Shown here: positions 1 to 10,000 of the stretch, piece after piece
How positions within the stretch are numbered: the first letter of the stretch is position 1
Layout: every line of letters starts with the position of its first letter
Assembly (NCBI RefSeq): GCF_003086295.3
Contig: NC_092048.1
Coordinates: 70,350,841 to 70,414,840, forward strand
Length of the DNA stretch: 64,000 nucleotides
Source of the DNA: Arachis hypogaea
Lineage: Eukaryota > Streptophyta > Magnoliopsida > Fabales > Fabaceae
Direction: 5' to 3'
Program-made: the position numbers and the translations under genes
The notes under the pieces: generated by a model
What the model was told of the DNA's origin: nothing
Seen by the model: only the letters and a program-made list of their open reading frames with translations
The model's database searches: none

Positions 1-1011
1 TTGGAGATGCTTCTTCCTTCTGGATCAACTTTTCTCACCATCTACTCCAACTTCTAATGATTCATTCCATGGCAAGCTGTGAATTATTAACGTCGGGTCA
101 GCGGTCATTAATCTCCTTTGCTTCAGATTAAACGCCGGGTCAGCAGTCATCCAATTTGAACGGGGGTGAAGCTCTAGTAGTCCATTCCCTTGGTGATCCT
201 ACTCAAAGCGCCACAGACAATGTCGAATCTTCCGAATCAGAGAATGTTGCGTCTTTTGGTTCTAGCCAATACCACAAAGGCCCTAATCACCCCGCACCTC
301 GGCTGAACTGATGTCTCGTGAAGTCCCCAATGAAGTCGTGGATTAGCCGTCTAAGAGATGTATAATCAAACTTGTGGTTCAGTACTATCCCGTGAAGGAC
401 TCGTACAAACCCATGTGAATAGTGATGACGGTCAAGTTACACTCCCAATTCATTAGGATGAAGAACGAAGATGCATCTTAGAATAGAATCAAGCATAGAT
501 TGAAATAGAATGGTGATATTATTAATCCATAAGAATCAGCAGAGCTCCTAACCTTAACCTAGGAGGTTAGTGACTCATACTCTACAATATGATGTTTGGA
601 AATAAAAGTGGGAGAAGAAGAAGATCCTAAACAAGGGTGATCTCCTCCTATATATGCTAATTTGATAACTAAGAATTACAGAAATAAGATTATATGTTTC
701 TGGAAAGCCCAAGATGTTGAAAGCGAGCCATTTGAAATTCTGTAGCTCCAGAAGTGCTCCTTCGAGTGCATGGAGGTCAAAATCTGACAGCACCTACAGT
801 CCTTTCTCTGTCTCTGAATCGGTCATTGTTAAAACTCCTCAATTTCAGCCAGAAAATACCTGAAATCACCATAATACACACAAACTCAAAGTAGAATCCA
901 AAAATATGAATTTTTCACTAAAACATATGAAAATATAATAAAACCTAAATAAAACATAATGAAAACTATATGAAAATGATGCCAAAAAGCGTATAAAATA
1001 TCCACTCATCA
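1..1011 (-). repeat. 3' LTR of D (partial)
   Basis: The inner end at 1011 reads TGATGAGTGGATATTTTAT on the minus strand, the same terminus as the LTRs at 36861 and 6567. The part in the window covers the U3 side, and the LTR's outer end lies left of base 1. It shares the block GGTATTTTCTGGCTGAAATT with the LTRs of A, H and J. Confidence 0.85.
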
Positions 1012-2133
1012 GAACACCAAACTCCCAAGCAACCAAAAACAAGTAGGATTAAAAAGAAATAGAAGCATACAATAAATCTCAGAGTTCTCAATGAAGCTCA
1101 GTTTCAATTAGATAAGCCGGACTAGTAGCTTTTTGCTTCTGAATAGTATTGGCATCTCACTTTCCTTTGAAGCTCAGAATGTTTGGCATGTTTAGGAACT
1201 TAGAATCCATATAATATTATTGATTCTCCTAGTTTAGTTCTTTTTTATTCTTGAACACAGCTTCTTTAGAGTCTTGGCAGTGACCCTAAGCGCTTTGTTT
1301 TCCATTATTACCACCGAATACATAAATGCCACGGACACCTAATTGGGTGAACTCCTTAGGATTGTGATTCAGCTTTGCTAGAATCCCTAGCCAGTGGTGT
1401 CCAGAGTTCTTAAGCATACTCTTTTTGCTTTGGATCACGACTTTAACTACTTAGTCTCAAGCTTTTCACTTGACACCTTCACACCACAAGCATATAGTTA
1501 GGGGAGGAATTCACTTGAACTATTTAGGCCAAGATTTTTCTTCTTTTAGGCCCTCCTAACCATTGCTACGCAAAGCCTTGGATCCTTGCTCTTGCCTTTT
1601 AGTTTAAAGAACTATTGGCTTTTTGCTCTTGCCTTATGGTTTAAAGAGCTATTGGCTTTTTTCTTTTTCTGCTTGCTTTTTTTTTTCACTTTTTCTTTTT
1701 TTTTTTTATTGATGCTTTTTCTTACTTCAAGAATCAATTTTTGGATTTTTCAGATCACTAATAATACTTCACTTTTATTATCATTCTTTCCAGAGCCAAC
1801 ATTCTTAACTCCAACATCAAATATGCACTGTTCATTCATGCATTCAGAAAATAAAAGCAATGCCACCACATCAAATAATTGAACTATTTTTAATATATAA
1901 CTTAAAATTCAAGTATCTTACTTTTATTTTTCAAATAAAATTTTTCTTTAAAGTAAGGTGAGAGATGCATGGAATATTTCATAGCTTTAAGACATAAATA
2001 AAGATGATCATGTACTAGAAATAGACAATAAAACAAAATACATGGAAAACAGATAAATGACATAGGCAACAGGGGATTAAGGAACGAATCCACCTTAGTG
2101 ACAGTGGCTACTGCTTCCTCTTTGGAATCCAAT
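1012..2133 (-). other. 3' noncoding region of D
   Basis: No gene is seen here. Directly against the LTR, at 1012-1024, is a minus-strand AGTTTGGTGTTC block in the place where a polypurine tract is expected. The rest matches, in the same order, the 3' noncoding regions of A (18013-19149) and H (43857-44916), including a T-rich tract at 1660-1715 and a 'ccttggatcc ttgctcttgcc' block near 1577. Confidence 0.7.
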
Positions 2134-3249
2134 TTAGTGCTTGATGTCTTCTATATCACGCCTCTGCCTCTGTTGTTCTTCCCTCATAACTCTTTGATCT
2201 TCTCTTATTTCATAGAGGATGGTGGAATGCTCTCTTGATGTCCCATCCTCATTTGATCCATGTTGGAGCTTAATTCTCCTAGAGAAGTGTGTAATTGGTC
2301 CCAATAGCCTTGGGGAGGAAAATGCATCCCTTGAGGCATCTCAGGGATTTCTTGTTGAGGTAGCTCCACATGCTCTTGTTGAGGTGCATGTGTAGGCTCT
2401 CTGGTTTGCTCCATCATTCTTTTAGTAATAGGCTTGTCCTCCTCAATGCAAATGTCTCCTTGTATGACAATTCTAGCTGAATTGCTTAAGTGACTGGTGA
2501 GGAAAAGCCAACCATGTTAAGGTGGAAGGCTTTTCAGCTTTCTTGTACAGTTCTTGAGGCATTACCTCATGTACCTCCACCTCACTCCCAATCATGATGC
2601 AATGAACCATGATGGCTTTGTCAATGCTCACTTCTAACCGATTGCTAGTAGGGATGATAGAGCGTTGGATGAATTCCAACCATCCTCTAGCTACGGGCTT
2701 GAGGTCAAGCCTTCTTAGTTGGATAGGCTTGCCTTGAGCATCCTTCTTCCACTGAGCTCCTTCTACACAAATGTCTGAAAGGACTTGGTCTAGCCTCTGA
2801 TCAAAATTGAATTTCCTATTGTAAGGGTGTGGGTTTCCTTGAATTATTGGCAAATGGAGCACCAACCTTATACTTCCCGGGCTGAAATCAAATAGACGCC
2901 CTCGGACCATGGTATGCTAATTTTTGGGACTTGGGTTCATGATTGTATCATGGTTATTCGTGACCCATGCATTGGCATAGAACTCTTGTACCATCAAGAT
3001 TCTAACTTCTGAAATAGGATTGGTTAGGACTTCCTAACCTCTCCTCCGGATTTCTCGTCGGATCTCTAGGTACTCATTCTTTTTTAGCCTAAAGGGGACT
3101 TCAGGAATCACCCTTTTCTTTGTCACTACTTCATAGAAGTGGTCTTAATGAGCTTTGGTGATGAATCTCTTCATCTTCCAGGGTTCAGAGGTGGAAGCAA
3201 CTGCTTTCCCTTTCCTCTTTCTAGAGGATTCTCCGACTTTGGGTGCCAT
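2134..3249 (-). pseudogene. ORF2 of D (env-position protein of unknown function), broken
   Basis: This is the same protein as ORF2 of A (16864-18012). It starts at a MAPK-type ATG at 3249 and its C-terminal end is at the TAA at 2134. Visible landmarks are a KKNEY block, the sequence VRGRLFDFSPGSIRL, the conserved LRRLDLKPVARGWLEFIQR segment, and a C-terminal MHFPPQGYW/TSLGELSSNM segment. It is broken by several in-frame stops: one at 'AH*DHF', where A keeps CAA (a CAA to TAA change), and one where A has TGG. A frameshift near 2475-2500 and another near 2210 finish the damage. It has no signal peptide or membrane segment, so I do not call it an envelope protein. It resembles what I remember as the 'putative plant transposon protein' family; that match is unverified. 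Confidence 0.7.
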
Positions 3250-4086
3250 AAGTATAAATGGAAAGTAAAAAGCAAGGCTTTTCCAACACCAAAATTAAAA
3301 GTTTTGCTGATCCTCGAGCAAAATAAGAACAAAAGGGAAGAAAAGAGTAGAAAAAGAAGATAATAGAGGAGATAGAGGGAGAGAGTGTTTTGGCCAAGTC
3401 GGGGCTTTAGTGTATGAGGTGTGTGTATGAAGGGTTGGAAAAAGGGGTGAGATATGGTAGGGTTCAAATGAATGGGTGGGAATTGGGTGGGAAATTTTGA
3501 AATTGAGGTGGGTTTGTGATGGTTTTGGGAATTATGATGGTTTTGGGAAGAGTGTGAAGGGAAGAGTAAAAGTAAGAGAGAGAAGGTAGGGTAGGTGGAG
3601 ATTCTGTGGGACCTACTGATCCTGAGAGCCTAGGAAATTTGAATTTTTTGACCCCTTTTGGGCATTGAACGCCTAGTTCCTGCTCCTGGCTGGCGTTCAA
3701 CGCCAGCTATATGCTTCTTATAGGGTGTTGAAGCCAATTGGGGCCTCCTTCCTGGCGTTCAACGCCAGGCCTCTGCCTCCTTTGGGGTGTTGAACACCCA
3801 GCCTCTGCTCCCTAGCTGGCGTTCAACGCTAGCTTCATGCTCCCTGGCTAGCGTTCAATGCTAGCAATGCTGCTCCTCTTCGGCGTTGAACACCCACTCT
3901 AACCTCCTTGTCTGGCGTTCAACGCCAGCAAGGTACCTTCTCCAGGGTGTTCTGTTTCCAGTTCTGATTTTATCTGTTTCTGTTTTAACTACTACACATG
4001 ATCACAAACTTAAAGAAAAAAATATGAAAATTAAAATAATATAACTGAAGTAAACTTAATAAAAAACAAAAATAACTTTAATTATG
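3250..4086 (-). repeat. Spacer of D with palindrome array
   Basis: No gene is seen here. From about 3655 to 3950 there are roughly eight copies of TGGCGTTCAACGCCAG and variants, spaced about 35-45 bp apart. Each is a short inverted repeat with arms of 5-7 bases. Variants include GGGTGTTGAACACCC and GCTAGCGTTCAATGCTAGC, in which both arms changed together. The right end merges into an A-rich stretch near 4010-4080. Confidence 0.8.
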
Positions 4087-4132
4087 GTTGGGTTGCCTCT
4101 CAACAAGTGCTTCTTTAACGTCACTACCTTGA
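4087..4132 (-). promoter_or_regulatory. Conserved block just downstream of the gag/protease frame
   Basis: On the minus strand this reads GTCAAGGTAGTGACGTTAAA followed by GAAGCACTTGTTGAGAGGCAACCCAACC (given in two parts). Versions occur at the same relative place in A, B, F and I, and in weaker form in H. Its function is unknown. Its constancy between otherwise different elements suggests an RNA-level role such as splicing or translation. Confidence 0.5.
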
Positions 4133-4143
4133 CGATTAGCTCC

Positions 4144-5237
4144 TTATGGAGATGGATAGGGGCTCAAAATTTTGTCCCTTACAGTGAACTTCTTGCCTGT
4201 GCTCTCATGGATGAGCTCCTTATGCTCTACAGACAGGATTTTGTTCATAGTGTGTGGAATGACTGGATTGTCCGTGAAAACAACTCTCATGGTAGGTGAG
4301 AGGCCTTCAGTGGGGATCTTTTTGTCCCTCCAACCCTTAGGTACTTTCTTTTTAGTACCTTTATTCTCAGTGCTTAATGATGGCTGCCAAACACCAAACT
4401 TAGAATTAGTGTATGGGGGCTCTGTATAACTTTGCACTAAGAGAGAGGCTTGGAATACTAGGTGTTATACAATTGTCTCTCTTTTGTCAGGGGGAGAGTT
4501 AAGGTTAGGTATCTTGAACAATATGTGGTCCTCCCAAAAGTGTAGAATCAGCTCTCGCTTTGCTACATCAATGATGGCATTGGCAGTGGCTAGGAAGGTT
4601 CTTCCAAGGATGATGGATTCATCCTTTTCCTTCCCAGTTTCCAAGATTATAAAATCTGCAGGGATGTAAAGGTTTTCAACCTTTACTAAGACATCTTCTA
4701 CCAGACCATAAGGCTTTTTCATTGACTTGTCTGCCATCTCTAGTGAGATTCTTGTAGCTTGTATCTCAAAGATTCCCAACCTCTCCATTACAGAGAGTGG
4801 CATGAGGTTTATGCTTGATCCTAGGTCACACAGAGCCTTCTCATTGATCCTAGGTCACTCAGAGCCTTCTCAAAGGTAATGGTTCCTATGGTGCAAGGAA
4901 TCAAGAAGCGTCCAGGATCCGACAGCTTCTGAGGTAGTTTATGTTGAACCAAGGCATTGATTTCCTTGGTGAGCACTGGCGGTTCTTCCTCTAATGTTTC
5001 TGTGCCAACAAACTTGGCATTTAGCTTCATGAGAAGTCCTAGGTGTCGAGCAAATTGCTCTTCTAAAGTTTCCCCTTCCTCATCGGAGGAGGAGTGATCC
5101 TCATAATCCATGATTTGAAACAAGGCATTCAAGGGAACTTCTATAGTCTCCTCATAAGCCTTAGTTGCCTTCAGTTCTTCAATAGGGATGTCTTTAGTGG
5201 GCGTTAAATGCCTAGTTGCCCAATTGTTGGTGTTCAA
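4144..5237 (-). pseudogene. gag C-terminal linker, aspartic protease and integrase-tail-like end of D, broken
   Basis: From right to left the frame holds an acidic linker (EEGETLEEQFARHLG), the protease entry (KDPGRFLIPCTIG equivalents), a retropepsin-like core with CDLGS in the active-site position, and the ILGRTFLATANAIIDVAK segment. It ends with a 50-residue stretch beginning LSPTMRVVFT. That tail resembles the C-terminal tail of an integrase (compare [13 protein letters not shown]), although no polymerase or integrase core is present. A 29-bp tandem duplication at 4815-4872 shifts the frame across the active site, and an in-frame stop lies at 4465-4467. The 5' part of gag is missing because of a deletion next to the LTR. 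Confidence 0.75.
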
Positions 5238-5316
5238 TGCCAGCTTTTATGTCACATTGGGTGTTGAACGCCCAGTAATGCCTTTCTTATTGGCATTCAA
5301 TGCCCAGTAAGGTTTC

Positions 5317-6567
5317 CTTCTTCTATGGCAGGCTGTATGTGATCAATGTCGTTGGCTGTATTCATCAATTTCCTCTACTTCAGATCAAACACCGTATGGC
5401 CGCGGTCATGCAATCTGAATGAGGGTGAAGCTCTAGCAGTTTATTCCCTTGGCGATCCTACTCAAAATGCCACAGACAAGGTCGAATCTTCTAGATCGGA
5501 GAATGCTGCTCCTTTGGGTTCTAGCCTCTACCATAGAGACCCTAATCTCCCCGGAAATTGCTTGAACTAGTGTCTCGAGAAGTCCCTAATGGAGTCATGG
5601 ATTAGATGTCTGAGAGATGTATAATCAAGCTAACAGTTCGTGCTTTCTAGCCAGGTATTCACACGAACGCAAGTACACACGGGTGGTTGTCAGGCACGCA
5701 GTCTTAGTATGATGAATAGAGCTAATTGTCACTGATCATCCTATTCACCATGTTAAAGAATGAGTATACATCTTAGAAATAAATCAAACACAGATCGAAG
5801 AGAAATAGTAATACTTTTATTAATTCATAGGACTCAGCAGGGCTCCTCCCCTCAACCTATGAGGTTTAGAAACAAAATATAGTGTAAAAACAAGGGTAAA
5901 AACAAAATATAGTGTAAAAGTTGTAGATGATCCCCGAATAACATTAATCTAATCCCATAAATACTAAACAAATGACTAGTAAGGGTTAAATAGTCTTTTT
6001 AGTGCTGAAATCCACTTCTGGGACCCACTTGGTGAGTGTTTGGGCTGAACTTTGATGAAATCCACATGCTAGGAGTCTTCTAGGGCGTTGAACACTGGCT
6101 AGGAGGTCCTCTTTGGGCGTTTGGACGCTGGTCTCTGCCTTGTGGACACTGGATGCTTGGAAGGGGGCAGGAGGCTCGCGTTGGACGCTTGTTTTGGGCC
6201 TTCTAATCTGAAGCAAAGTCTGGATTATTATACATTGCTGGAAATCTCTGGAAGTCAGCTTTCCATAGCCGTTGAGAATGCTCAATTTGGACTTCTATAA
6301 CTCTAGAAAATATATTCCGAGGGCAAGAAGGTTAGATCCGGACAGCATATGCAGTGCTTTCTCTGTCTCTGAATCAGACTTTTGCTCCAGGTCCTCAATT
6401 TCAGCCAAAAATTACCTGAAATTCCATAAAAAAACACAAACTCCTAGTAGAATCTAAAAATGTGAATTTAACCCTAAAACCTATAAAAACTTAATAAAAA
6501 CTAAACAAAACATACTAAAAATAATATGTAAATGATGCCAAAAAGCGTATAAAATATCCGCTCATCA
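5317..6567 (-). repeat. 5' LTR of D, truncated at its 3' end
   Basis: It starts at 6567 with TGATGAGCGGATATTTTATA on the minus strand. It matches solo LTR G and the LTR of F until about 5317, where it is joined directly to the palindromic linker of the protease frame. The LTR 3' end, primer-binding site, leader and most of gag are therefore deleted. Confidence 0.8.
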
Positions 6568-6693
6568 GTGGTCTATTGTTGAACCTATTCTGGTTTCTTC
6601 CTCCTTGATTATTGTTGAAGCCTTGATGAGGCTTCTGTTGATCCTTCCATGAAAGGTTAGGATGATTTCTCCATGAGGAGTTGTAGGTGTTTC
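6568..6693 (-). pseudogene. Element C gag, nucleocapsid-side fragment
   Basis: On the minus strand this encodes the conserved 'WRNHPNLSWKDQ' and 'GFNNNQGG' region seen in the gags of A (14640-14740) and F (40740-40860). It lies between the insertions of D (left) and B (right). Its frame continues in phase into 27494 when B and one copy of GTTTC are removed, which confirms that both pieces belong to one gag. The rest of C to the left is outside the window. Confidence 0.8.
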
Positions 6694-6959
6694 TGATGTC
6701 AGGGCATTTTGGCCAGTTTCACTGACCTTTTCTTTACTGTTTTTAAGGTAGTTTCAAGCATTTTCTTAGAAAATAAGCTAGTTTTGGGTAGATATTCACT
6801 TACATCTTGATTCAAGCATACATTGTGCACTTTATATGATTTTATGAGAATTTTTCATGAATTATATGACAAATTGGATGATGCATGACTCATGACTTGG
6901 ACTAGAACTTTGATGCACTTTGTTGCTTGATTTCAGGATAAAGGAAGCAAAGAAGAACC

Positions 6960-7900
6960 ACGTTAGCAGTCACGTTAGTCCCACTAATGTGACCTCTAAC
7001 GTGGAATGGGTGCTAACTTGCAAAGTTAATGAGAAAGGTAATCGCCAATAACGCCCTCGAAGCCATCATAAGCCCACGTTAAGAGTCACGTTAACTAAGT
7101 TAACGTGAACTCTAACGTGGAAGAAGACAACAAGGCCAACGTTAGTGACACTCTCCTTTGTCACTAACGTTGGACCAAGCTCATAATTGGCCACGTTAGT
7201 TGCCATGTTAACTTAGTTAACGTGGACTCTAACGTTAAGAAGCAAAAGAGAAGCCAACGTTAGTGACATTTACCTTTGTCACTAACGTTGGCCAAGCCTC
7301 CATAAGCCACGTTAACTCCCACGTTAACTTAAGCTAACGTGGAGAGAGCAATTGATAGCCAACGTTAGTGACACTTACCTTTGTCACTAACGTTGGGGTG
7401 AACCACCAAGAGCCACCATGAGCAACGTTAACTCCCACGTTAACTTAGTTAACGTGGAAGCTAACGTGGATAAAGAGATGATGAGCCAACGTTAGTGACA
7501 CTCACCTTTGTCACTAACGTTGGGGATGGCTAGCATTACTACGTTAGAAGCCATGTTAACCTAGTTAACGTGGACTCTAACGTGGGAAAGGGGCACATTG
7601 GAACGTTAGTGACAAAGGTAAGTGTCACTAACGTTCTCGAAGAATTGGCACTGCTACGTTAGAAGCCACGTTAACCTAGTTAACATGGGCTCTAACGTAG
7701 GGACAAGGGAGGACTCTCCACGTTATTGGGAAAGGTAAGTCCCAATAACGTGTGCGAAGGATCAAGAGGCAACGTTAGTGGTCACGTTAGTGCCACTAAT
7801 GTTGAAGTCAACGTGATCATATTTGGGTTAGGAACGCTAGTGAAAAAGGTGATTGTCACTAACGTTCTCGAACCCACACTTTCACTTAACGTTGACACCA
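6960..7900. repeat. Hairpin array in the 5' LTR of B
   Basis: About a dozen inverted repeats lie back to back. A typical strong unit is 7136-7173, with 15-bp arms CCAACGTTAGTGACA/TGTCACTAACGTTGG and an 8-base loop. A second type is 7087-7107, with arms CACGTTAACT/AGTTAACGTG around a single A. Similar units recur near 7253, 7360, 7486, 7603, 7718 and 7838. The array could form a long chain of stem-loops if transcribed. Confidence 0.85.
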
Positions 7901-8049
7901 CTAACGTCCTGAGTCAAAGTCCCTGCCTACTTCACCTTTTCTCTCTGCAAGCAAAGCTAAGCCCAATGAAAAGGATAACTGCTTCAAACTCAAGATTCAG
8001 AGGCCCATACCCAAGACTTGAAGAGCCAACTAGAAGATGAGAAGAGTAG

Positions 8050-8059
8050 TATATATAGG
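8050..8059 (+). promoter_or_regulatory. TATA box of the B 5' LTR
   Basis: TATATATAGG stands alone in a mixed-composition part of the LTR just after the hairpin array. The same box is at 26493-26502 in the 3' LTR. It is a plausible start of the genomic transcript. Confidence 0.5.
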
Positions 8060-9049
8060 AGTAGCTTTGAATTAGTTAGGGAGTTGGAAACTTTAGGGAG
8101 CCTTTGGCATAGAACTACTCTCTGTATTTTACTTTCTCTGCACTTCTAGTTTTATTTTCATCATGTATTCTCCATCTTGGTTTTCATTTTCCAGAGCTAT
8201 GAACAACTAAACCCCTTTCGTTGGGTTAGGGAGCTCTGTTGTAATTTGATGGATCAATATTAGTTTTCATTCTCCTTCTTTTATCTTTTCTCTTGATTTT
8301 ACTAGAAAGCTTTCGATCTTCATCCAATTGGGTAGTTATCTTGGAAAAGAAGCTATTCATACTTGGATCTCTTCTGAACATTGAAAGAGGAATGAAGAGA
8401 TCATGCTAGAAATGCTTTCTCATGCTGGACCAAATTAGGTTTGGATGGATATGTGACTATAATCCTACCAACACTTGATTTGGGAAATGCATGTGGTATA
8501 ATCAGTGACCATACTTCATCTCTTCTCATGAGCAATTGACCAAGGAATTGGCTATTGATCAAGATTTTAGATTGAATTACCAAGAAATTGGAATTCGATC
8601 ACTTAAGATTGCCAAGGAGATCAATGAATGCATTGATTGAGGAAGAGATGAAAATGAACTTGATCCGGAGAATGCAACATCTCCTGAGCCCAATGAACTC
8701 CCCATTTCTGATCTTACCCATTCTCTTTAATTTCTGCCATTTACTTTTATGAGCAATTACCCCATTCCCGTTTAAGATTCTGCAATTTACTTTCCGCCAT
8801 TTACATTCAGCTCTTTATTTCTAGCATTTACTGTTTCTGCTATTTACTCTCCCGCCATTTAATTTTCTGCAAATCTCAAATCAAATTCTGGTTGGCTCAA
8901 CTAGAACATTCCTCTAATTAAAGTTGCTTGATCAATCAATCTCTGTGGGATTCGACCTCACTCTATTGTGAGTTTTTACTTGACGACAAATTCGGTACAC
9001 TTGCCGAAGAAAATTTGTTGAGAGACAAGTTTTGTGCGTATCAAGTTTA

Positions 9050-9068
9050 TGGCGCCGTTGCCGGAGAT
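9050..9068 (+). other. Primer-binding site of B (tRNA-Asp)
   Basis: TGGCGCCGTTGCCGGAGAT matches the complement of the plant tRNA-Asp 3' end at 18 of 19 positions (G to A near the end). It lies six bases after the LTR. Confidence 0.85.
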
Positions 9069-9334
9069 TGATTTTGAATCAATAATGGTTAAATTGGAGG
9101 ATAACTAGATTGAGCATTTTTCTTTTGTTTGATTTAAATTTCTGTTGAGTTAATTCGCTTTTAGTTTTAGTTAATTTCTTCCCTTCCCCCTACTTTTTCG
9201 TTTATTTTTTTTAGTTATTTACAATTCAGTTCACTAACCCACTAACTGTTTGATATATTGCATCACTCACACTAACAGTAATTCTAACAGAATACTTTCT
9301 AGATCTATTTCCTTGCTTGTACCTTGTTGGTTGT

Positions 9335-10000
9335 ATGACAGGGAGGAGAAGCGGGGTTTCAACTTCCTTTGATTCTGAACCTGAGAGGACCTTCCTTACA
9401 TTAAGGAGGGAAGCAAGAGGAAAAGGAGTAGTGGGTGCTGAGGAAGAGGAAGAGTACTTTGAACTAGACATGGAGGAGAATATGGAGAACATTCACGAAG
9501 AAGAGGCTCACAACCAGGGCAGAGAAGGTCTAGCAAATCATGCTGGGCAAGAGAGAAGAGTTCTAGGCTCCTACATCAACCCAAACCCAGGAAACTGTGG
9601 GAGTAGCATTCAAAAGCCAACCATACATGCCAATAACTTTGAACTAAAACCACAGCTCATCACCCTTGTTCAGAACAACTGTTCATTTGGAGGAGGCATC
9701 CAAGAAGACCCCAATCAACATCTAACCACCTTCCTGAGGATATGCGATACTGTGAAGTCTAATGGTGTTCATCCTGACACCTATAGACTACTTCTATTCC
9801 CTTTCTCACTCAAGGATAAGGCATCTAAATGGCTGGAATTCTTCCCTAAGGAGAGTTTGACAACCTGGGAAGATGTGGTGAACAAATTTTTAGCCAGATT
9901 CTATCCTCCTCAAAGAATCAACAGGCTGAGAGCTGAGGTTCAAACTTTCAGGCAGCAGGATGGTGAGACTCTATATGAAACATGGGAGAGGTTTAAGGAC
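9335..10000 (+). pseudogene. gag of B, first part (interrupted by A)
   Basis: Capsid-type gag of a Ty3-gypsy element. The first ATG of the frame is at 9335 (MTGRRSG...). An acidic N-terminal part (EEEEEYFELDMEENMENIHEEE) is followed by NNFELKPQLITLVQ and by the retrotransposon gag domain (LLLFPFSLKDKASKWLEF ... FRQQDGETLYETWERFKD). The frame is open up to 10000, where element A is inserted. It resumes in phase at 20811 once A and one AGGAC are removed. The leader before it is only about 265 bp, much shorter than in A, F, H or J. Confidence 0.85.

Larger units (their letters stand above)
1..6567 (-). mobile_element. Athila-like LTR retrotransposon D, polymerase-less, cut by window edge
   Basis: This minus-strand Ty3-gypsy element ends on the right at 6567, where the LTR terminus TGATGAGCGGATA reads on the minus strand. 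From right to left it holds a truncated 5' LTR, a broken gag/protease frame, a palindrome-rich spacer, ORF2, 3' noncoding DNA and a 3' LTR that runs out of the window. Nothing resembling reverse transcriptase, RNase H or integrase catalytic core lies between protease and ORF2, so it would need enzymes in trans. Bases from 6568 on continue the gag of element C, so D is inserted in C. The right target copy would begin GTGGT; the left copy is outside the window. Confidence 0.85.
6694..9043 (+). repeat. 5' LTR of B
   Basis: The LTR is 2350 bp, bounded by TG and CA, with the target copy GTTTC immediately left and the primer-binding site immediately right. It is nearly identical to the 3' LTR at 25138-27488, apart from scattered substitutions and a rearranged hairpin unit near 7310-7350. 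Confidence 0.93.

Noticed and set aside
575..793. Short minus-strand frame in the D 3' LTR
   Set aside because: It overlaps the LTR block that in F encodes FLAEIEELEQ, but in another phase.
3655..3950. CRISPR-like regularly spaced repeats
   Set aside because: Units are only about 16 bp, variable and inside plant retrotransposons. There are no spacers of constant length and no cas genes.
7726..8040. A 104-codon open frame in the B 5' LTR, repeated at 26169-26483 in the 3' LTR
   Set aside because: The two LTRs are copies of one sequence, so conservation is not independent evidence. The first half is translated hairpin array, and no domain is recognisable.
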